Shown here piece by piece: positions 34,003 through 43,393 of a stretch of DNA of 64,000 nucleotides. This DNA comes from Tolypothrix sp. FACHB-123. GTDB taxonomy: Bacteria > Cyanobacteriota > Cyanobacteriia > Cyanobacteriales > Nostocaceae. The translations under genes and the position numbers were made by a program. The notes below the pieces were generated by a model. The model was not told the DNA's origin. It did no database searches and saw only the letters and a list, made by a program, of their open reading frames with translations. The stretch covers positions 62,001 to 126,000 of the forward strand of contig NZ_JACJRE010000002.1 of NCBI RefSeq assembly GCF_014697075.1, in the 5' to 3' direction. The first letter of the stretch is position 1. Each line of letters opens with the position of its first letter.

Positions 34003-34761
34003 TCAGTAAGCCCCGTTGTTTTTGGGTATAATTACAACATCAATAGTTTTCAAAATGATCCACAAATCGAGCCAGAAAGTCCTAAATTTTACATAGTGCA
34101 GGTCGATTTGGACTCTTCGCGGATAGGGAATATCATTACGTCCAGAAACTTGCCACAATCCAGTTATACCCGGACGGGTAGTTAAAATCCGATCGATGTG
34201 ACAACCGTATTTGGGTAGTTCTTCTGCTACCAAGGGTCGCGGGCCGACAACACTCATGTCCCCTTTTAAGACATTCCAGAATTGAGGGAATTCATCTAAG
34301 CTAGTGATACGCAAAAACCGCCCAATTTTGGTAATTCGCGGGTCTTGTTTGAGCTTAAAGCTGCTTTCAAATTCTTGCCTCATCTGGGGGGAAGTTTCCA
34401 TCATTTGTACGAGAATTTCATCGGCATTGCTCACCATTGTGCGAAATTTAATACAATTAAATGGTTTGTAGTTTTTCCCTACCCTTTCTTGGACATAAAA
34501 AATCGGGCCTTCTGAGCTTAAAGCAATCAGTAAGGCCAAGATTAAGTAAACAGGGAAAAATACAATCAAAACAAACAGCGAAAATACAATATCAAACAGT
34601 CGTTTGGCAAACTCTCCGTTTAAACCTTGAAAAGACAAACCTTTGGGTTTTAACCTAGGAGTCTTTCTTTGTTGACCGCGTTTTAAGAAAGTACGCGCAG
34701 ATGCGTTAGCATCTTGCCGTAGGCCTCGCTTGCCGGAGAGGAGTGAGCTCTGGGCAGTCAT
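34003..34761 (-). CDS. Polyprenyl-phosphate sugar-1-phosphate transferase (priming transferase, WcaJ/WbaP-like)
   Basis: This membrane enzyme starts glycan assembly by transferring a sugar-1-phosphate to undecaprenyl phosphate. The short form is seen: one hydrophobic helix (FDIVFSLFVLIVFFPVYLIL), then GPIFYVQERVGKNYKPFNCI, KFRTMVSNAD, TKIGRFLRITSLDEFPQFWN and GDMSVVGPRPLVAEE, the core motifs of the bacterial sugar transferase family. The start is placed at ATG 34761 behind AAGGAG. The N-terminal LSGKRGLRQDANASARTF stretch looks like an in-frame dispersed repeat. Confidence 0.93.
   Translation of the reverse strand: MTAQSSLLSGKRGLRQDANASARTFLKRGQQRKTPRLKPKGLSFQGLNGEFAKRLFDIVFSLFVLIVFFPVYLILALLIALSSEGPIFYVQERVGKNYKPFNCIKFRTMVSNADEILVQMMETSPQMRQEFESSFKLKQDPRITKIGRFLRITSLDEFPQFWNVLKGDMSVVGPRPLVAEELPKYGCHIDRILTTRPGITGLWQVSGRNDIPYPRRVQIDLHYVKFRTFWLDLWIILKTIDVVIIPKNNGAY
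34690..34745 (-). repeat. Possible dispersed repeat inserted in frame in the priming transferase N-terminus
   Basis: The minus-strand segment encoding GKRGLRQDANASAR consists of GGCAAGCGAGGCCTACGGCA followed by AGATGCTAACGCATCTGCGC. This sequence contains the palindrome AGATGC/GCATCT and resembles the GC-rich dispersed repeats of Nostocales rather than the surrounding coding sequence. It lies before the membrane helix where length variation is tolerated. Confidence 0.45.
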
Positions 34762-34873
34762 CATACTCCTTAACAATCCACACCACACATAGTCCCAATC
34801 TTAAGCCTAAAAGGAGGCGCTTCTGGGTTTAAATTTCCAAAAGCTCACATAAAGAATTACACAAACCTTGGAT

Positions 34874-36016
34874 CTAACTCCCAGGGTTGCTTTTTTTGCT
34901 GCACCGATCTACAAAATTTAGATAGCGCTCGGCAAATACCTGCCCAGAAAAGTTATGAGCGTGCGATCGCAAATACTCAGCATTAAAAGATCCTTGATAC
35001 ATTTCAAACTTTTCTACTGTCTCTACTAAAGCAGCCTCCGTTTGTGCTTTAAAGAAGATACCTGTTCCGGTATTGCCGCAAAGGCGAATATCTCGTACAG
35101 TTTCTAATGCTCCTCCTGCACCGTAGGCAATTACCGGAGTACCACAAGCTTGAGCCTCAACTAAAGCAATTCCAAAATCTTCACAAGCTGCGTACACAAA
35201 TGCCTTGGCTTTTGCCATGTATTTTTTGACTACATCATCAGGTTGCCATCCCAGTATTTGTATATTAGAGTTTGCTATCTTCCGAAGGTATTTCATCTGC
35301 GGCCCCGTACCAATTACTACCAACTGTTTTTGCAGTTGATTAAAAGCTTTGATAATTAGGGATACTTGCTTGTAACTGACTAACCGGGAAACTATCAGAT
35401 AAAAATCTTCTTTATCGGCCACAAAAGGCATAGCATCTACATCAACTGGTGGATAAATTACTTTTGCCGTGCGTCGATAGCAACGCCAAATTCGCCTCGC
35501 TGTATGCTTGGAGTTGGCAATAAAATAGTCAACACGATTGGCTGATAATACATCCCATTGGCGCAAGCGATGTAACAAATATCGCGTCATCCATCCAGGT
35601 AAACCACTCCCTAATTTGCTTTGTTGGAGATAATCAAAAGTTAAGTCCCAAGCATAACGCATAGGGCTATGACAATAACAAATATGTAATTGTTCAGGAC
35701 TAGTAATCACACCTTTAGCGACAGCGTGAGATGAAGATAAAATCACGTCATACTGCCGTAAATCCAATTGTTCAATAGCCAACGCTAACAAAGGTAAGTA
35801 TTTTTGTACACCATTGCGGGCAAAGGGAAAACCTTGGAGAAAAGTTGTGCCAATCTGACGCTGATATAAATAGCTTTCTGGATTGCAAGATTCAAAATCA
35901 ATGAGTGCAAATAAGTCAGCATTTATATGATTCAGAATTTCACGTACAACTAGTTCTGAACCTCCAGTGGCTTTAGGTGTCAGCCATTCATGAATCAGAG
36001 CATATTTTAAGGGCAC
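34874..36016 (-). CDS. GT4-family glycosyltransferase
   Basis: The 380-residue GT-B enzyme has the donor-half GSELVVREIL loop near the N-terminus, then CYCHSPMRYAWDL, VDYFIANSKHTARRI, and the C-terminal nucleotide-sugar site VVIGTGPQMKYLRKI ... CEDFGIALVEAQACGTPVIA with its E-x7-E motif. Enzymes of this kind often use GDP-sugars, and the nearby gmd-fcl pair would supply GDP-fucose, though donor identity is only inferred. It is the first gene of a leftward pair with the priming transferase. Confidence 0.92.
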   Translation of the reverse strand: MPLKYALIHEWLTPKATGGSELVVREILNHINADLFALIDFESCNPESYLYQRQIGTTFLQGFPFARNGVQKYLPLLALAIEQLDLRQYDVILSSSHAVAKGVITSPEQLHICYCHSPMRYAWDLTFDYLQQSKLGSGLPGWMTRYLLHRLRQWDVLSANRVDYFIANSKHTARRIWRCYRRTAKVIYPPVDVDAMPFVADKEDFYLIVSRLVSYKQVSLIIKAFNQLQKQLVVIGTGPQMKYLRKIANSNIQILGWQPDDVVKKYMAKAKAFVYAACEDFGIALVEAQACGTPVIAYGAGGALETVRDIRLCGNTGTGIFFKAQTEAALVETVEKFEMYQGSFNAEYLRSHAHNFSGQVFAERYLNFVDRCSKKSNPGS

Positions 36017-36360
36017 AGCTAACGTAAATAAATGGAAAATACAGCAATTTAAGTGATGAGGTTAACTGAAAACTTTCCCTTTTCAATTAAAGAATGGAAA
36101 GCAACCCAGGTGTTAATGAAGACGCTATTGTCCTAAAACAGGTTCCAGAGGAATGCTGCAACCTGATAACCTCAAATAGGGAGAACTAGGGACTAGGGAT
36201 GAGGGAGTAGGGACTAGGGAATGAGGGATGAGGGATTAGGGAAGATAAAGCATTAATATTTTTTACACTACCCCCTAGCCCCTAGCCCCTAGCCTCTAGC
36301 CTCTAGCCTCTAACTTGTCCGCTAGCCCCTAGATGAATAACAGAGATTACAGGGGAATTT
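36017..36360. repeat. Divergent gap with oppositely oriented heptamer arrays
   Basis: The gap between the GT4 gene and the divergent epimerase-like gene contains a G-rich heptamer array (AGGGACTAGGGATGAGGGAG-type units) at about 36180-36244 and a C-rich array (CCCCTAG/CCTCTAG units) at about 36271-36311. The two are complementary in type and separated by a short A+T-rich spacer. Transcribed RNA could fold into a long stem. The remainder is leader sequence. Confidence 0.75.
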
Positions 36361-37302
36361 ATGCGCATTTTGATGATGGGTGGGACTCGGTTCATTGGTG
36401 TTTACCTAACTCAACTGTTAATCGAACAAGGACATGAGGTGGTGCTGTTCAATCGTGGTAATCGTCCTGCACCTGGTTTACAGGGAGTAGGACAAATTAT
36501 AGGCGATCGCACTGACGCTACTCAGTTAAAAGCAAAATTATCACAGGAAGAGTTTGATGTCATTTTTGACAATAATGGGCGAGAACTCAATGACACCCAA
36601 CCGCTAGCAGAAATTTTTCAGGATCGGGTACAGCATTTTGTCTATATGAGTTCTGCTGGAGTATATCTTAAATCTGACCAAATGCCCCATGTAGAAGGCG
36701 ATCCTGTCGATCCGAAAAGTCGCCATCGGGGTAAACATGAAACAGAAGCTTACCTAGCGCAAATCGGTATCCCCTTTACCTCCATTCGCCCCACTTACAT
36801 TTACGGGCCGCGAAACTATAACGATTTGGAAGCTTGGTTTTTTGATCGAATTGTCCGCGATCGCCCAATTACCATCCCCGGTCATGGTTTGCACATCACC
36901 CAACTAGGTCATGTCAAAGACTTAGCCCAAGCTATGACTCAGGTTATCGGTAATCAGCAAGCCATCAGGCAAATTTATAATATTTCAGGCGATCGCTATG
37001 TCACTTTTGATGGGTTAGCCCGTGCTTGTGCGCAAGCTGCTGGTAAATCACCTGATGAAATCAAAATTGTTCATTACGATCCCAAAAAATTTGATTTCGG
37101 TAAACGCAAAGCTTTCCCTATGCGGACACAACATTTCTTTGCATCAGTCAATAAAGCTCAGACCGAATTAAGTTGGAAGCCTGAGTATGATTTGCTTTCT
37201 GGGCTAACTGATGCTTTTAATAATGATTATTTAGCATCTGGGCGAGACAAAGCTGAAATTGATTTTTCTGTGGATGAAGAGATTTTACAAGCCCAGAGTT
37301 AA
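36361..37302 (+). CDS. NAD-dependent epimerase/dehydratase, CSP41-like
   Basis: The 313-residue atypical SDR has the N-terminal MRILMMGGTRFIGVYLTQLL motif, QHFVYMSSAGVYLKS and PTYIYGPRNYNDLEAWFFDR. This pattern, with GGTRFIG and no classical Tyr-x3-Lys, resembles cyanobacterial homologues of the chloroplast RNA-binding protein CSP41. In those homologues the dehydrogenase activity may be lost and RNA or ribosome association has been reported for the plant proteins. Here it precedes the rhamnose genes, so a sugar-modifying role cannot be excluded. Confidence 0.85.
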   Translation: MRILMMGGTRFIGVYLTQLLIEQGHEVVLFNRGNRPAPGLQGVGQIIGDRTDATQLKAKLSQEEFDVIFDNNGRELNDTQPLAEIFQDRVQHFVYMSSAGVYLKSDQMPHVEGDPVDPKSRHRGKHETEAYLAQIGIPFTSIRPTYIYGPRNYNDLEAWFFDRIVRDRPITIPGHGLHITQLGHVKDLAQAMTQVIGNQQAIRQIYNISGDRYVTFDGLARACAQAAGKSPDEIKIVHYDPKKFDFGKRKAFPMRTQHFFASVNKAQTELSWKPEYDLLSGLTDAFNNDYLASGRDKAEIDFSVDEEILQAQS

Positions 37303-37425
37303 TAATTCAGAGTCCAGAGTTCAAAGTCAATAGTCCAAATTCAAAAAAACTATTGACTATTGACTCTTGAGCATTGATTATTGACCTTTGACATAAAATC
37401 TATCAACCAAATAATTACAGAAAAT

Positions 37426-38496
37426 ATGCAAACAATTTTGGTTACCGGAGGAGCCGGATTTATTGGCGCAAATTTTATTCTCCAGGCGAGAAAGGCGCAA
37501 TGGGCTAATGTAATTAATTTAGATAAGCTAACTTACGCTAGTAATCTCCAAACTCTAGCAGAATTAGAAACTGACCCCAACTATCATTTTATTCAAGGCG
37601 ACATTGGCAACTTTGAATTGCTCAATTATCTGCTAGAACAGTATCAACCGGATGCAATTATTAATTTTGCTGCAGAAAGTCATGTAGATAGGTCAATTTT
37701 GAGTCCCCATGACTTTATCCAAACTAACGTTGTCGGCACATTTCAGCTATTAGAAGCAAGTAGACTTTACTGGCAAAAACTATCATTGCCAAAACAACAG
37801 CAATTTCGCTTTTTACATGTATCTACAGATGAAGTATACGGCTCACTCCAACCCCAAGACCCAGCTTTTAGAGAAGATACTCCCTATGCACCTAACAGTC
37901 CCTACGCTGCATCTAAAGCCGCATCCGATCATTTTGTGAGAGCATACTATCACACCTATGGATTACCAACTTTAACTACCAATTGCTCAAACAATTACGG
38001 CCCTCGACAGTTCCCCGAAAAACTCATTCCTTTAACTATTCTCAACGCTTTAGATCGTCAACCATTACCTATATATGGGGATGGACAAAATATTCGCGAT
38101 TGGCTGTATGTTATCGACCATTGCGAAGCTATTTATCTTGTTCTCCAACAAGGTAAAGTTGGGGAAACGTATAATATTGGTGGTCTTAATGAACAAGCTA
38201 ATTTAACAGTTGTTGAAAAAATTTGTGCCATTTTAGATGAGTTAGCGCCTCAACCTAATTTCCATTACTCTGCTTTAATTAGTTTTGTTAAAGACCGTCC
38301 TGGACACGACCGAAGATATGCAATTGATTGTAGTAAAGTTTATCGGGACTTAGGCTGGGAACCTCAAGAAAATTTCGACAGTGGATTATTAAAAACTGTT
38401 CAATGGTATTTAAATAATTCTACTTGGGTTGCTCAAGTACGTTCAGGAGAATATAAAAACTGGCTAAAACAAAATTACGAAAATAGGAAAGCTTAG
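37426..38496 (+). CDS. rfbB: dTDP-glucose 4,6-dehydratase
   Basis: RfbB forms dTDP-4-keto-6-deoxyglucose. The protein begins [20 protein letters not shown] when the ATG at 37426 is used; the frame is open upstream to a TTG at 37381 within repeats. Key motifs include [25 protein letters not shown], the Tyr/Lys in [18 protein letters not shown], and [16 protein letters not shown]. It begins the rfbB-rfbA-rfbC-rfbD set for dTDP-L-rhamnose. Confidence 0.96.
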   Translation: MQTILVTGGAGFIGANFILQARKAQWANVINLDKLTYASNLQTLAELETDPNYHFIQGDIGNFELLNYLLEQYQPDAIINFAAESHVDRSILSPHDFIQTNVVGTFQLLEASRLYWQKLSLPKQQQFRFLHVSTDEVYGSLQPQDPAFREDTPYAPNSPYAASKAASDHFVRAYYHTYGLPTLTTNCSNNYGPRQFPEKLIPLTILNALDRQPLPIYGDGQNIRDWLYVIDHCEAIYLVLQQGKVGETYNIGGLNEQANLTVVEKICAILDELAPQPNFHYSALISFVKDRPGHDRRYAIDCSKVYRDLGWEPQENFDSGLLKTVQWYLNNSTWVAQVRSGEYKNWLKQNYENRKA

Positions 38497-38581
38497 AAAT
38501 TTAGCCCCTCTTAAAGTTTATAAATTTGTAATTTTCACGAATTACAAATGACCAATGAACAATCACTAATGGCAAAAAACT

Positions 38582-39469
38582 ATGAAAGGAATAATTTTAG
38601 CAGGTGGCTCTGGTACGCGTCTTTATCCGCTGACTTATGCTGTTAGTAAACAACTAATGCCTGTGTACGATAAGCCGATGATTTATTATCCCTTATCCGT
38701 ATTGATGTTGGCAGGAATTCGAGAAATTTTAATCATCTCTACTCCTAACGATCTACCTTTATTCGCAAAACTCTTAAAAGATGGAAGTCAGTGGGGCTTA
38801 AAGTTTAGCTACATTGAACAACCACAGCCAGAAGGATTAGCACAGGCTTTTATTTTAGGCAAAGATTTTATTGCTAACGAGCCAGTATGTTTAATTTTAG
38901 GAGATAACATTTTTTATGGACATGGTTTAACAGAAGTATTGTCTAAGGCTGCAACTCTTAATGAAGGAGGATTAGTTTTTGGCTATCAAATTAAAGATCC
39001 TCGTCAATATGGAGTTATTGAATTTGATAGTGATGGACGGGCAATTAGTATAGAAGAAAAACCTTTAGTTCCCAAGTCAAAGTATGCTGTTCCTGGTATC
39101 TATTTTTATGATTCTCAAGTAGTAGAAATTGCAGCTAATCTTCAGCCTTCGGCGCGGAATGAACTAGAAATTACTGATTTAAATACAGTTTATTTGCACC
39201 AAGGAAAACTGCGAGTGGAAATTTTAGGACGAGGCTATGCTTGGTTAGATACAGGAACCCATGAATCTTTACATCAAGCTGGTAACTTTATTCAAACATT
39301 AGAAGAACGCCAAGGTTTAAAAATAGCTTGTATTGAAGAAATTGCTTATAATCAAGGATATATTAACTCATCTCAACTGTATCAATTAGCTGCATCTATG
39401 GCTAAGAGTAGCTATGGTCTTTACCTCATGTCTATTTTAGAAAATGAGCCAATTTCCGCAACTATATAA
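38582..39469 (+). CDS. rfbA: Glucose-1-phosphate thymidylyltransferase
   Basis: RfbA couples dTTP and glucose-1-phosphate into dTDP-glucose. The 295-residue enzyme starts with the nucleotidyltransferase signature [20 protein letters not shown] and [20 protein letters not shown], and continues with [25 protein letters not shown] and [14 protein letters not shown]. The length and the complete set of motifs match RmlA. It follows rfbB after 85 bases. Confidence 0.97.
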   Translation: MKGIILAGGSGTRLYPLTYAVSKQLMPVYDKPMIYYPLSVLMLAGIREILIISTPNDLPLFAKLLKDGSQWGLKFSYIEQPQPEGLAQAFILGKDFIANEPVCLILGDNIFYGHGLTEVLSKAATLNEGGLVFGYQIKDPRQYGVIEFDSDGRAISIEEKPLVPKSKYAVPGIYFYDSQVVEIAANLQPSARNELEITDLNTVYLHQGKLRVEILGRGYAWLDTGTHESLHQAGNFIQTLEERQGLKIACIEEIAYNQGYINSSQLYQLAASMAKSSYGLYLMSILENEPISATI

Positions 39470-39578
39470 CAAACAATAATCTTGATTTTTGAATTCAATA
39501 ATCAATCAAGAATGAACTGAACAGTAAATGATATAATATCAGTAAATACACTGAATTGTTAAAAATTGTAAGTAGATA

Positions 39579-40124
39579 ATGCAAGTTAAACAAACAGAAA
39601 TTACTGATTTATTAGTAATTGAACCGCAAGTATTTGGAGATGAACGCGGTTACTTTTATGAAAGTTATAACGAAAAAACTTGGAGAGAAAAGACAGGTAT
39701 TACCGAGCATTTTGTCCAAGATAATCATTCACGTTCTGCCAATAATATATTGCGTGGTTTGCATTATCAAATTCAGCAGCCTCAAGGAAAACTGGTAAGA
39801 GTAGTAGTAGGAGAAGTATTTGATGTTGCTGTAGATTTACGCAAAAGTTCCCCAACTTTTGGTCAATGGATGGGTACGCATTTGAGTGCGGAAAATAAAA
39901 GACAACTGTGGATACCAGTAGGTTTTGCACATGGTTTTTTAGTGCTTTCGGAATATGCAGAATTTTTGTATAAAACTACCAATTACTATGCACCCCAACA
40001 TGAACGTACTCTCTTGTGGAACGATCCGGATTTAGCGATCGCTTGGCCGATAAAAACAGAACCAATCTTATCAGCTAAAGATAAAGCTGGGACAAGACTG
40101 CAAGATGCAGAGGTATATGCATGA
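39579..40124 (+). CDS. rfbC: dTDP-4-dehydrorhamnose 3,5-epimerase
   Basis: The 181-residue cupin enzyme epimerises C3 and C5 of the keto-sugar. Conserved elements are PQVFGDERGYFYESYNEKTW, QDNHSRSANNILRGLHYQIQ (with the catalytic His), GEVFDVAVDLRKSSPTFGQW and VGFAHGFLVLSEYAEFLYKT. Its TGA overlaps the ATG of rfbD by four bases, showing translational coupling. Confidence 0.96.
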   Translation: MQVKQTEITDLLVIEPQVFGDERGYFYESYNEKTWREKTGITEHFVQDNHSRSANNILRGLHYQIQQPQGKLVRVVVGEVFDVAVDLRKSSPTFGQWMGTHLSAENKRQLWIPVGFAHGFLVLSEYAEFLYKTTNYYAPQHERTLLWNDPDLAIAWPIKTEPILSAKDKAGTRLQDAEVYA

Positions 40125-41029
40125 AAATTCTCTTAACAGGTGTAACCGGACAAGTAGGTTGGGAATTGCAACGTACCCTCATGACTATAGGAGAAGTTAT
40201 AGCTGTAGGGCGTAATGTTAGTAATCCAAATTTACAAATGGATTTAGCTCAAGTAGATACTATTCGCCATACTATTAGGGAAGTAAAACCAGACTTAATT
40301 ATCAATCCGGCGGCTTACACAGCTGTAGATAAAGCCGAAACCGAACCGGAATTAGCAATGGCGATTAACGGGATTGCGCCAGGTGCGATCGCCGAAGCTG
40401 CTAAGGAAATAGGCGCAGCAATGATACATTATTCTACAGATTATGTATTTGATGGCAATAAAAATACTGCATACACTGAGCAAGATGAACCCAATCCCCA
40501 AAATATTTACGGTAAAACTAAACTTGCTGGCGAACAAGCGATCGCATCTGTAGGCGTACCTTATTTAATTTTCCGCACCAGTTGGGTTTACAGCCTGCGG
40601 GGTAAAAACTTTTTACTGACTATGCTCAGGCTAGCGCAAGAACGAGAAGAAATTAAAGTAGTTGACGATCAAATTGGCGCACCGACTTGGAGTCGCATGA
40701 TTGCTGAAGCTACAGCCCAAATTGTAGCGCAAGCTCCAGGGAATATCTCTGATTTTTTAGCAGATCGGGGTGGATTATATCATTTAACAGCTAGCGGTCA
40801 GACAAGCTGGTATGGATTCGCCAAAGCAATTTTTGAGCTTGATGAGAAAAAGAGCGATCGTAAATTGCAAAATTTGACTGCGATTACCTCTAAAGAATAC
40901 CCTACACCAGCCAGCAGACCAGCTTATTCTTTATTAAACGACCAAAAATTATCGCAAAGCTTTGGGTTAATCTTACCCGATTGGGTAAGGAATTTAGAAT
41001 TGGTAATGGGGAAAAATAATTATGGTTAA
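40121..41029 (+). CDS. rfbD: dTDP-4-dehydrorhamnose reductase
   Basis: The final enzyme of dTDP-L-rhamnose synthesis reduces the 4-keto group. The 302-residue SDR shows MKILLTGVTGQVGWELQRTL, IINPAAYTAVDKAETEPELA, IHYSTDYVFDG, the YGKTKLAGEQAI Tyr/Lys pair and RTSWVYSLRGKNFLLTMLRL. It closes the rfb operon and is convergent with the genes that follow on the other strand. Confidence 0.96.
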   Translation: MKILLTGVTGQVGWELQRTLMTIGEVIAVGRNVSNPNLQMDLAQVDTIRHTIREVKPDLIINPAAYTAVDKAETEPELAMAINGIAPGAIAEAAKEIGAAMIHYSTDYVFDGNKNTAYTEQDEPNPQNIYGKTKLAGEQAIASVGVPYLIFRTSWVYSLRGKNFLLTMLRLAQEREEIKVVDDQIGAPTWSRMIAEATAQIVAQAPGNISDFLADRGGLYHLTASGQTSWYGFAKAIFELDEKKSDRKLQNLTAITSKEYPTPASRPAYSLLNDQKLSQSFGLILPDWVRNLELVMGKNNYG

Positions 41030-41148
41030 AATTATATAATTACACCCGCCTATTCCGATGAAAAAATGTGAATAAAACCAAAACTCTGCAAGCTCAGCAC
41101 AGTTGAATGCAGTCAACAACAATATCAAATCAGGTAATATTATTGTTG

Positions 41149-42564
41149 TTATAACTTAAAGCTAGGTTCTATCATATACTCTGGTCTTTGAACACCAAAA
41201 TAATTAAGTATGGCAGGAGCGTATTCAAGATAATTAATAGTTGTGCTATTAGCAGAGCTAGTTTTACTATTAAAAATTATCAAACTCCCTTTAGGATAGT
41301 GACATCCAGAGTGATGATCTTCAATATTAAACTTAACAAAACCTAGTTGAGAATAAGTAAAATGCTGCCCTTTTACACCATACAAAGTAGCATTATGTTC
41401 TAAATAGGTTGTAAGAGTAATAATATTTCTATTTAAATCTACTTTCAGGTTGATATTCTCCAAAAATTTGCTGCAATCTTGAATTTCTGAAAAACACTTT
41501 TCAGCATCTTGAGAACTGGAAAACTCCAAAGAATACTGAGGAACCATCCCAGCTTCCACCTTATATTGAAAACTGCTAGTTGTCAGTTTGTCTACAAGTT
41601 TTCTAGCATCCTCTAGCCTGAAATCATGACTGCTCAGCTTTTGTACTCCCTCTGGCAATGTTATATTCGCATGTTGTCCCATACTACTCACAATAACTAA
41701 GATACTGTTAGTATTTTGAGTAAATTCAATTAGCTGATGCAAGTAGTAGTCCAATATATCAAGCGACTCAATAATTTCATTCGAGTATTTATTCACCCAC
41801 TCTTGTTCATAAGCTTTTAAAGGATAATCATTCGGAAAAAGTGCATACCAATAGCGATGCATATTTGCTGCAACGTGATTAGTGAACAATATTGCTAAAT
41901 CAGGCTTATGTTTTTGTAGCTGATGCATGAACATGTCAGCTATTAGCGGAAATTGTAAATTTCTTAATCTTTCTTTATTAACCTGCTTCAACAATATTTT
42001 TGACACTAAGCTAACAGCATCAAATATTGTTTTTAACCCTATTCCGTATCTTGGTAAATTCAATATAGTAGCTAATAATTCTTGAAGCGGTGCTTTTAGA
42101 GTAGATACTCGAGAGTTCTGGGATGTTGCTTTCAGATTTAACTGTTGAAATGTTTGATAATAGCTAGGTTTAGTAAAGGCATCCACCGCAAAAGAATCAG
42201 GAATCACAAATTTATAACTATCATTCTCTGCGTATGATGATGCTGGAGAAGAATGCAGCGTATTCACTAATCCAACTTTAAATGCATTTTCTGCCAGCAC
42301 TTTCCAATATAATGGGAATTCTTGGGGTTTAGGGTCGTTATACCAATGAATTTTATGTAATGCATAAGGTGAGCCAGTATTGCATGAAGCCCATGTTTGA
42401 GATGGATATAGAAAAGACTCATCAACATCCTGAGCTAAAGTTTCTAACACTAGAGAATTCTCTAGTAAATATGATATAGAGGAATTTAATTTTATTGATT
42501 GATAATATTTGAATAATTTCAGAGGAATTTCGTTAGCTTCAACAACAATAACTTTTTGAATCAT
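41149..42564 (-). CDS. Alkaline-phosphatase-superfamily protein in polysaccharide locus
   Basis: The 471-residue protein has the architecture of type I phosphodiesterase/alkaline-phosphatase-fold proteins that recur in surface-glycan loci. It shows VVEANEIPLKLF at the first metal strand, SQTWASCNTGSPYALHKIHW around the nucleophile region, and ILFTNHVAANMHRYWYALFP. A region corresponding to the usual SDHG metal motif reads VIVSSMGQHA. The replacement of SDHG makes the metal chemistry uncertain. No signal peptide or membrane helix is evident, so it is probably cytoplasmic. The substrate is unknown; a phospho-group transferase or hydrolase acting on glycan precursors is possible. Confidence 0.72.
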   Translation of the reverse strand: MIQKVIVVEANEIPLKLFKYYQSIKLNSSISYLLENSLVLETLAQDVDESFLYPSQTWASCNTGSPYALHKIHWYNDPKPQEFPLYWKVLAENAFKVGLVNTLHSSPASSYAENDSYKFVIPDSFAVDAFTKPSYYQTFQQLNLKATSQNSRVSTLKAPLQELLATILNLPRYGIGLKTIFDAVSLVSKILLKQVNKERLRNLQFPLIADMFMHQLQKHKPDLAILFTNHVAANMHRYWYALFPNDYPLKAYEQEWVNKYSNEIIESLDILDYYLHQLIEFTQNTNSILVIVSSMGQHANITLPEGVQKLSSHDFRLEDARKLVDKLTTSSFQYKVEAGMVPQYSLEFSSSQDAEKCFSEIQDCSKFLENINLKVDLNRNIITLTTYLEHNATLYGVKGQHFTYSQLGFVKFNIEDHHSGCHYPKGSLIIFNSKTSSANSTTINYLEYAPAILNYFGVQRPEYMIEPSFKL

Positions 42565-42595
42565 TTACTTAATCTCACTATCTTTGAAAATTAAA

Positions 42596-43384
42596 TCAAA
42601 ACAATTTCCATCCATGTTTATTAAAAAAATAAAATGCTGACTGGATATTAATTAGTGTTAGTTTAAATGATTTATATGAGCCTTTAGCCCAATGGTGAAC
42701 AATATGAACATACGGATAAAATACAGTGCGATATTTTTTCGCCATCCTCAAAGTGATATCAGCATCTTCCAGATACATGAATATATTTTCGTCAAAGTAG
42801 CCAATTTCATCCAAATATTTTCTCCGGAAGAACATAAAGCAACCGGAAAGATATGTAACATTCATTACTTCCTTATACCCAGTTTCTCGCATTTCATAAC
42901 GAGCTAAATAATTCTTCATTAGAAACTGAAATGTTTGAGGTATGAATCGCCTAGCAAAAAGTAAAAATAAACTAGGATAATTTTTACAAAGATATTGTAT
43001 TTCTCCGGAAGGATAATAAATTTTTGGTGATATCAAACCAATATCTTGGTTATGCTCAAGATATTTAATTAATTCTGGAATTACATTATTTTCAAAGAAA
43101 ACATCTGGATTGAGTACTAAATGGTAGTCCGAATCGGGTAGTAAACTTAATGCTACATTATGAGCTTTACCAAATCCCAAATTATTACCATTATTATAAT
43201 GATAGTCAACGTTATTCAGATTATAAAAAATATTTTTTAAATCTGGTGAAGGTGAATTATCTATTACATATAGCTTCACTTCAATACTGGTATTTAAAAG
43301 TGAATTTACGGCATCTTTAATCATTTCAGGATTATTCTTGTACACCACTAGAGATGCCGTAAGAGTTATTTTATTTTTCATCAT
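42596..43384 (-). CDS. GT2-family glycosyltransferase (rhamnosyltransferase-like)
   Basis: The 262-residue GT-A enzyme shows ITLTASLVVYKNNPEMIKDA, then LYVIDNSPSPDL, the NNGNNLGFGKAHNVAL segment typical of rhamnosyltransferase-type GT2 proteins, and HLVLNPDVFFENNVIPELI in place of the D-x-D. It also contains YLSGCFMFFRRKYLDEIGYF and the catalytic acidic FMYLEDADITLRMA. dTDP-rhamnose from the neighbouring rfb genes is a plausible donor. It belongs to the leftward A+T-rich assembly operon. Confidence 0.92.
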   Translation of the reverse strand: MMKNKITLTASLVVYKNNPEMIKDAVNSLLNTSIEVKLYVIDNSPSPDLKNIFYNLNNVDYHYNNGNNLGFGKAHNVALSLLPDSDYHLVLNPDVFFENNVIPELIKYLEHNQDIGLISPKIYYPSGEIQYLCKNYPSLFLLFARRFIPQTFQFLMKNYLARYEMRETGYKEVMNVTYLSGCFMFFRRKYLDEIGYFDENIFMYLEDADITLRMAKKYRTVFYPYVHIVHHWAKGSYKSFKLTLINIQSAFYFFNKHGWKLF

Positions 43385-43393
43385 CTTTACTCT

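Noticed and set aside
33910-34185. 91-codon plus-strand frame at the end of the priming transferase
   Set aside because: Mostly antisense to the conserved catalytic domain; a shadow frame.
36180-36311. Possible CRISPR-like array
   Set aside because: Units are contiguous heptamers without unique spacers; they are short tandem repeats.
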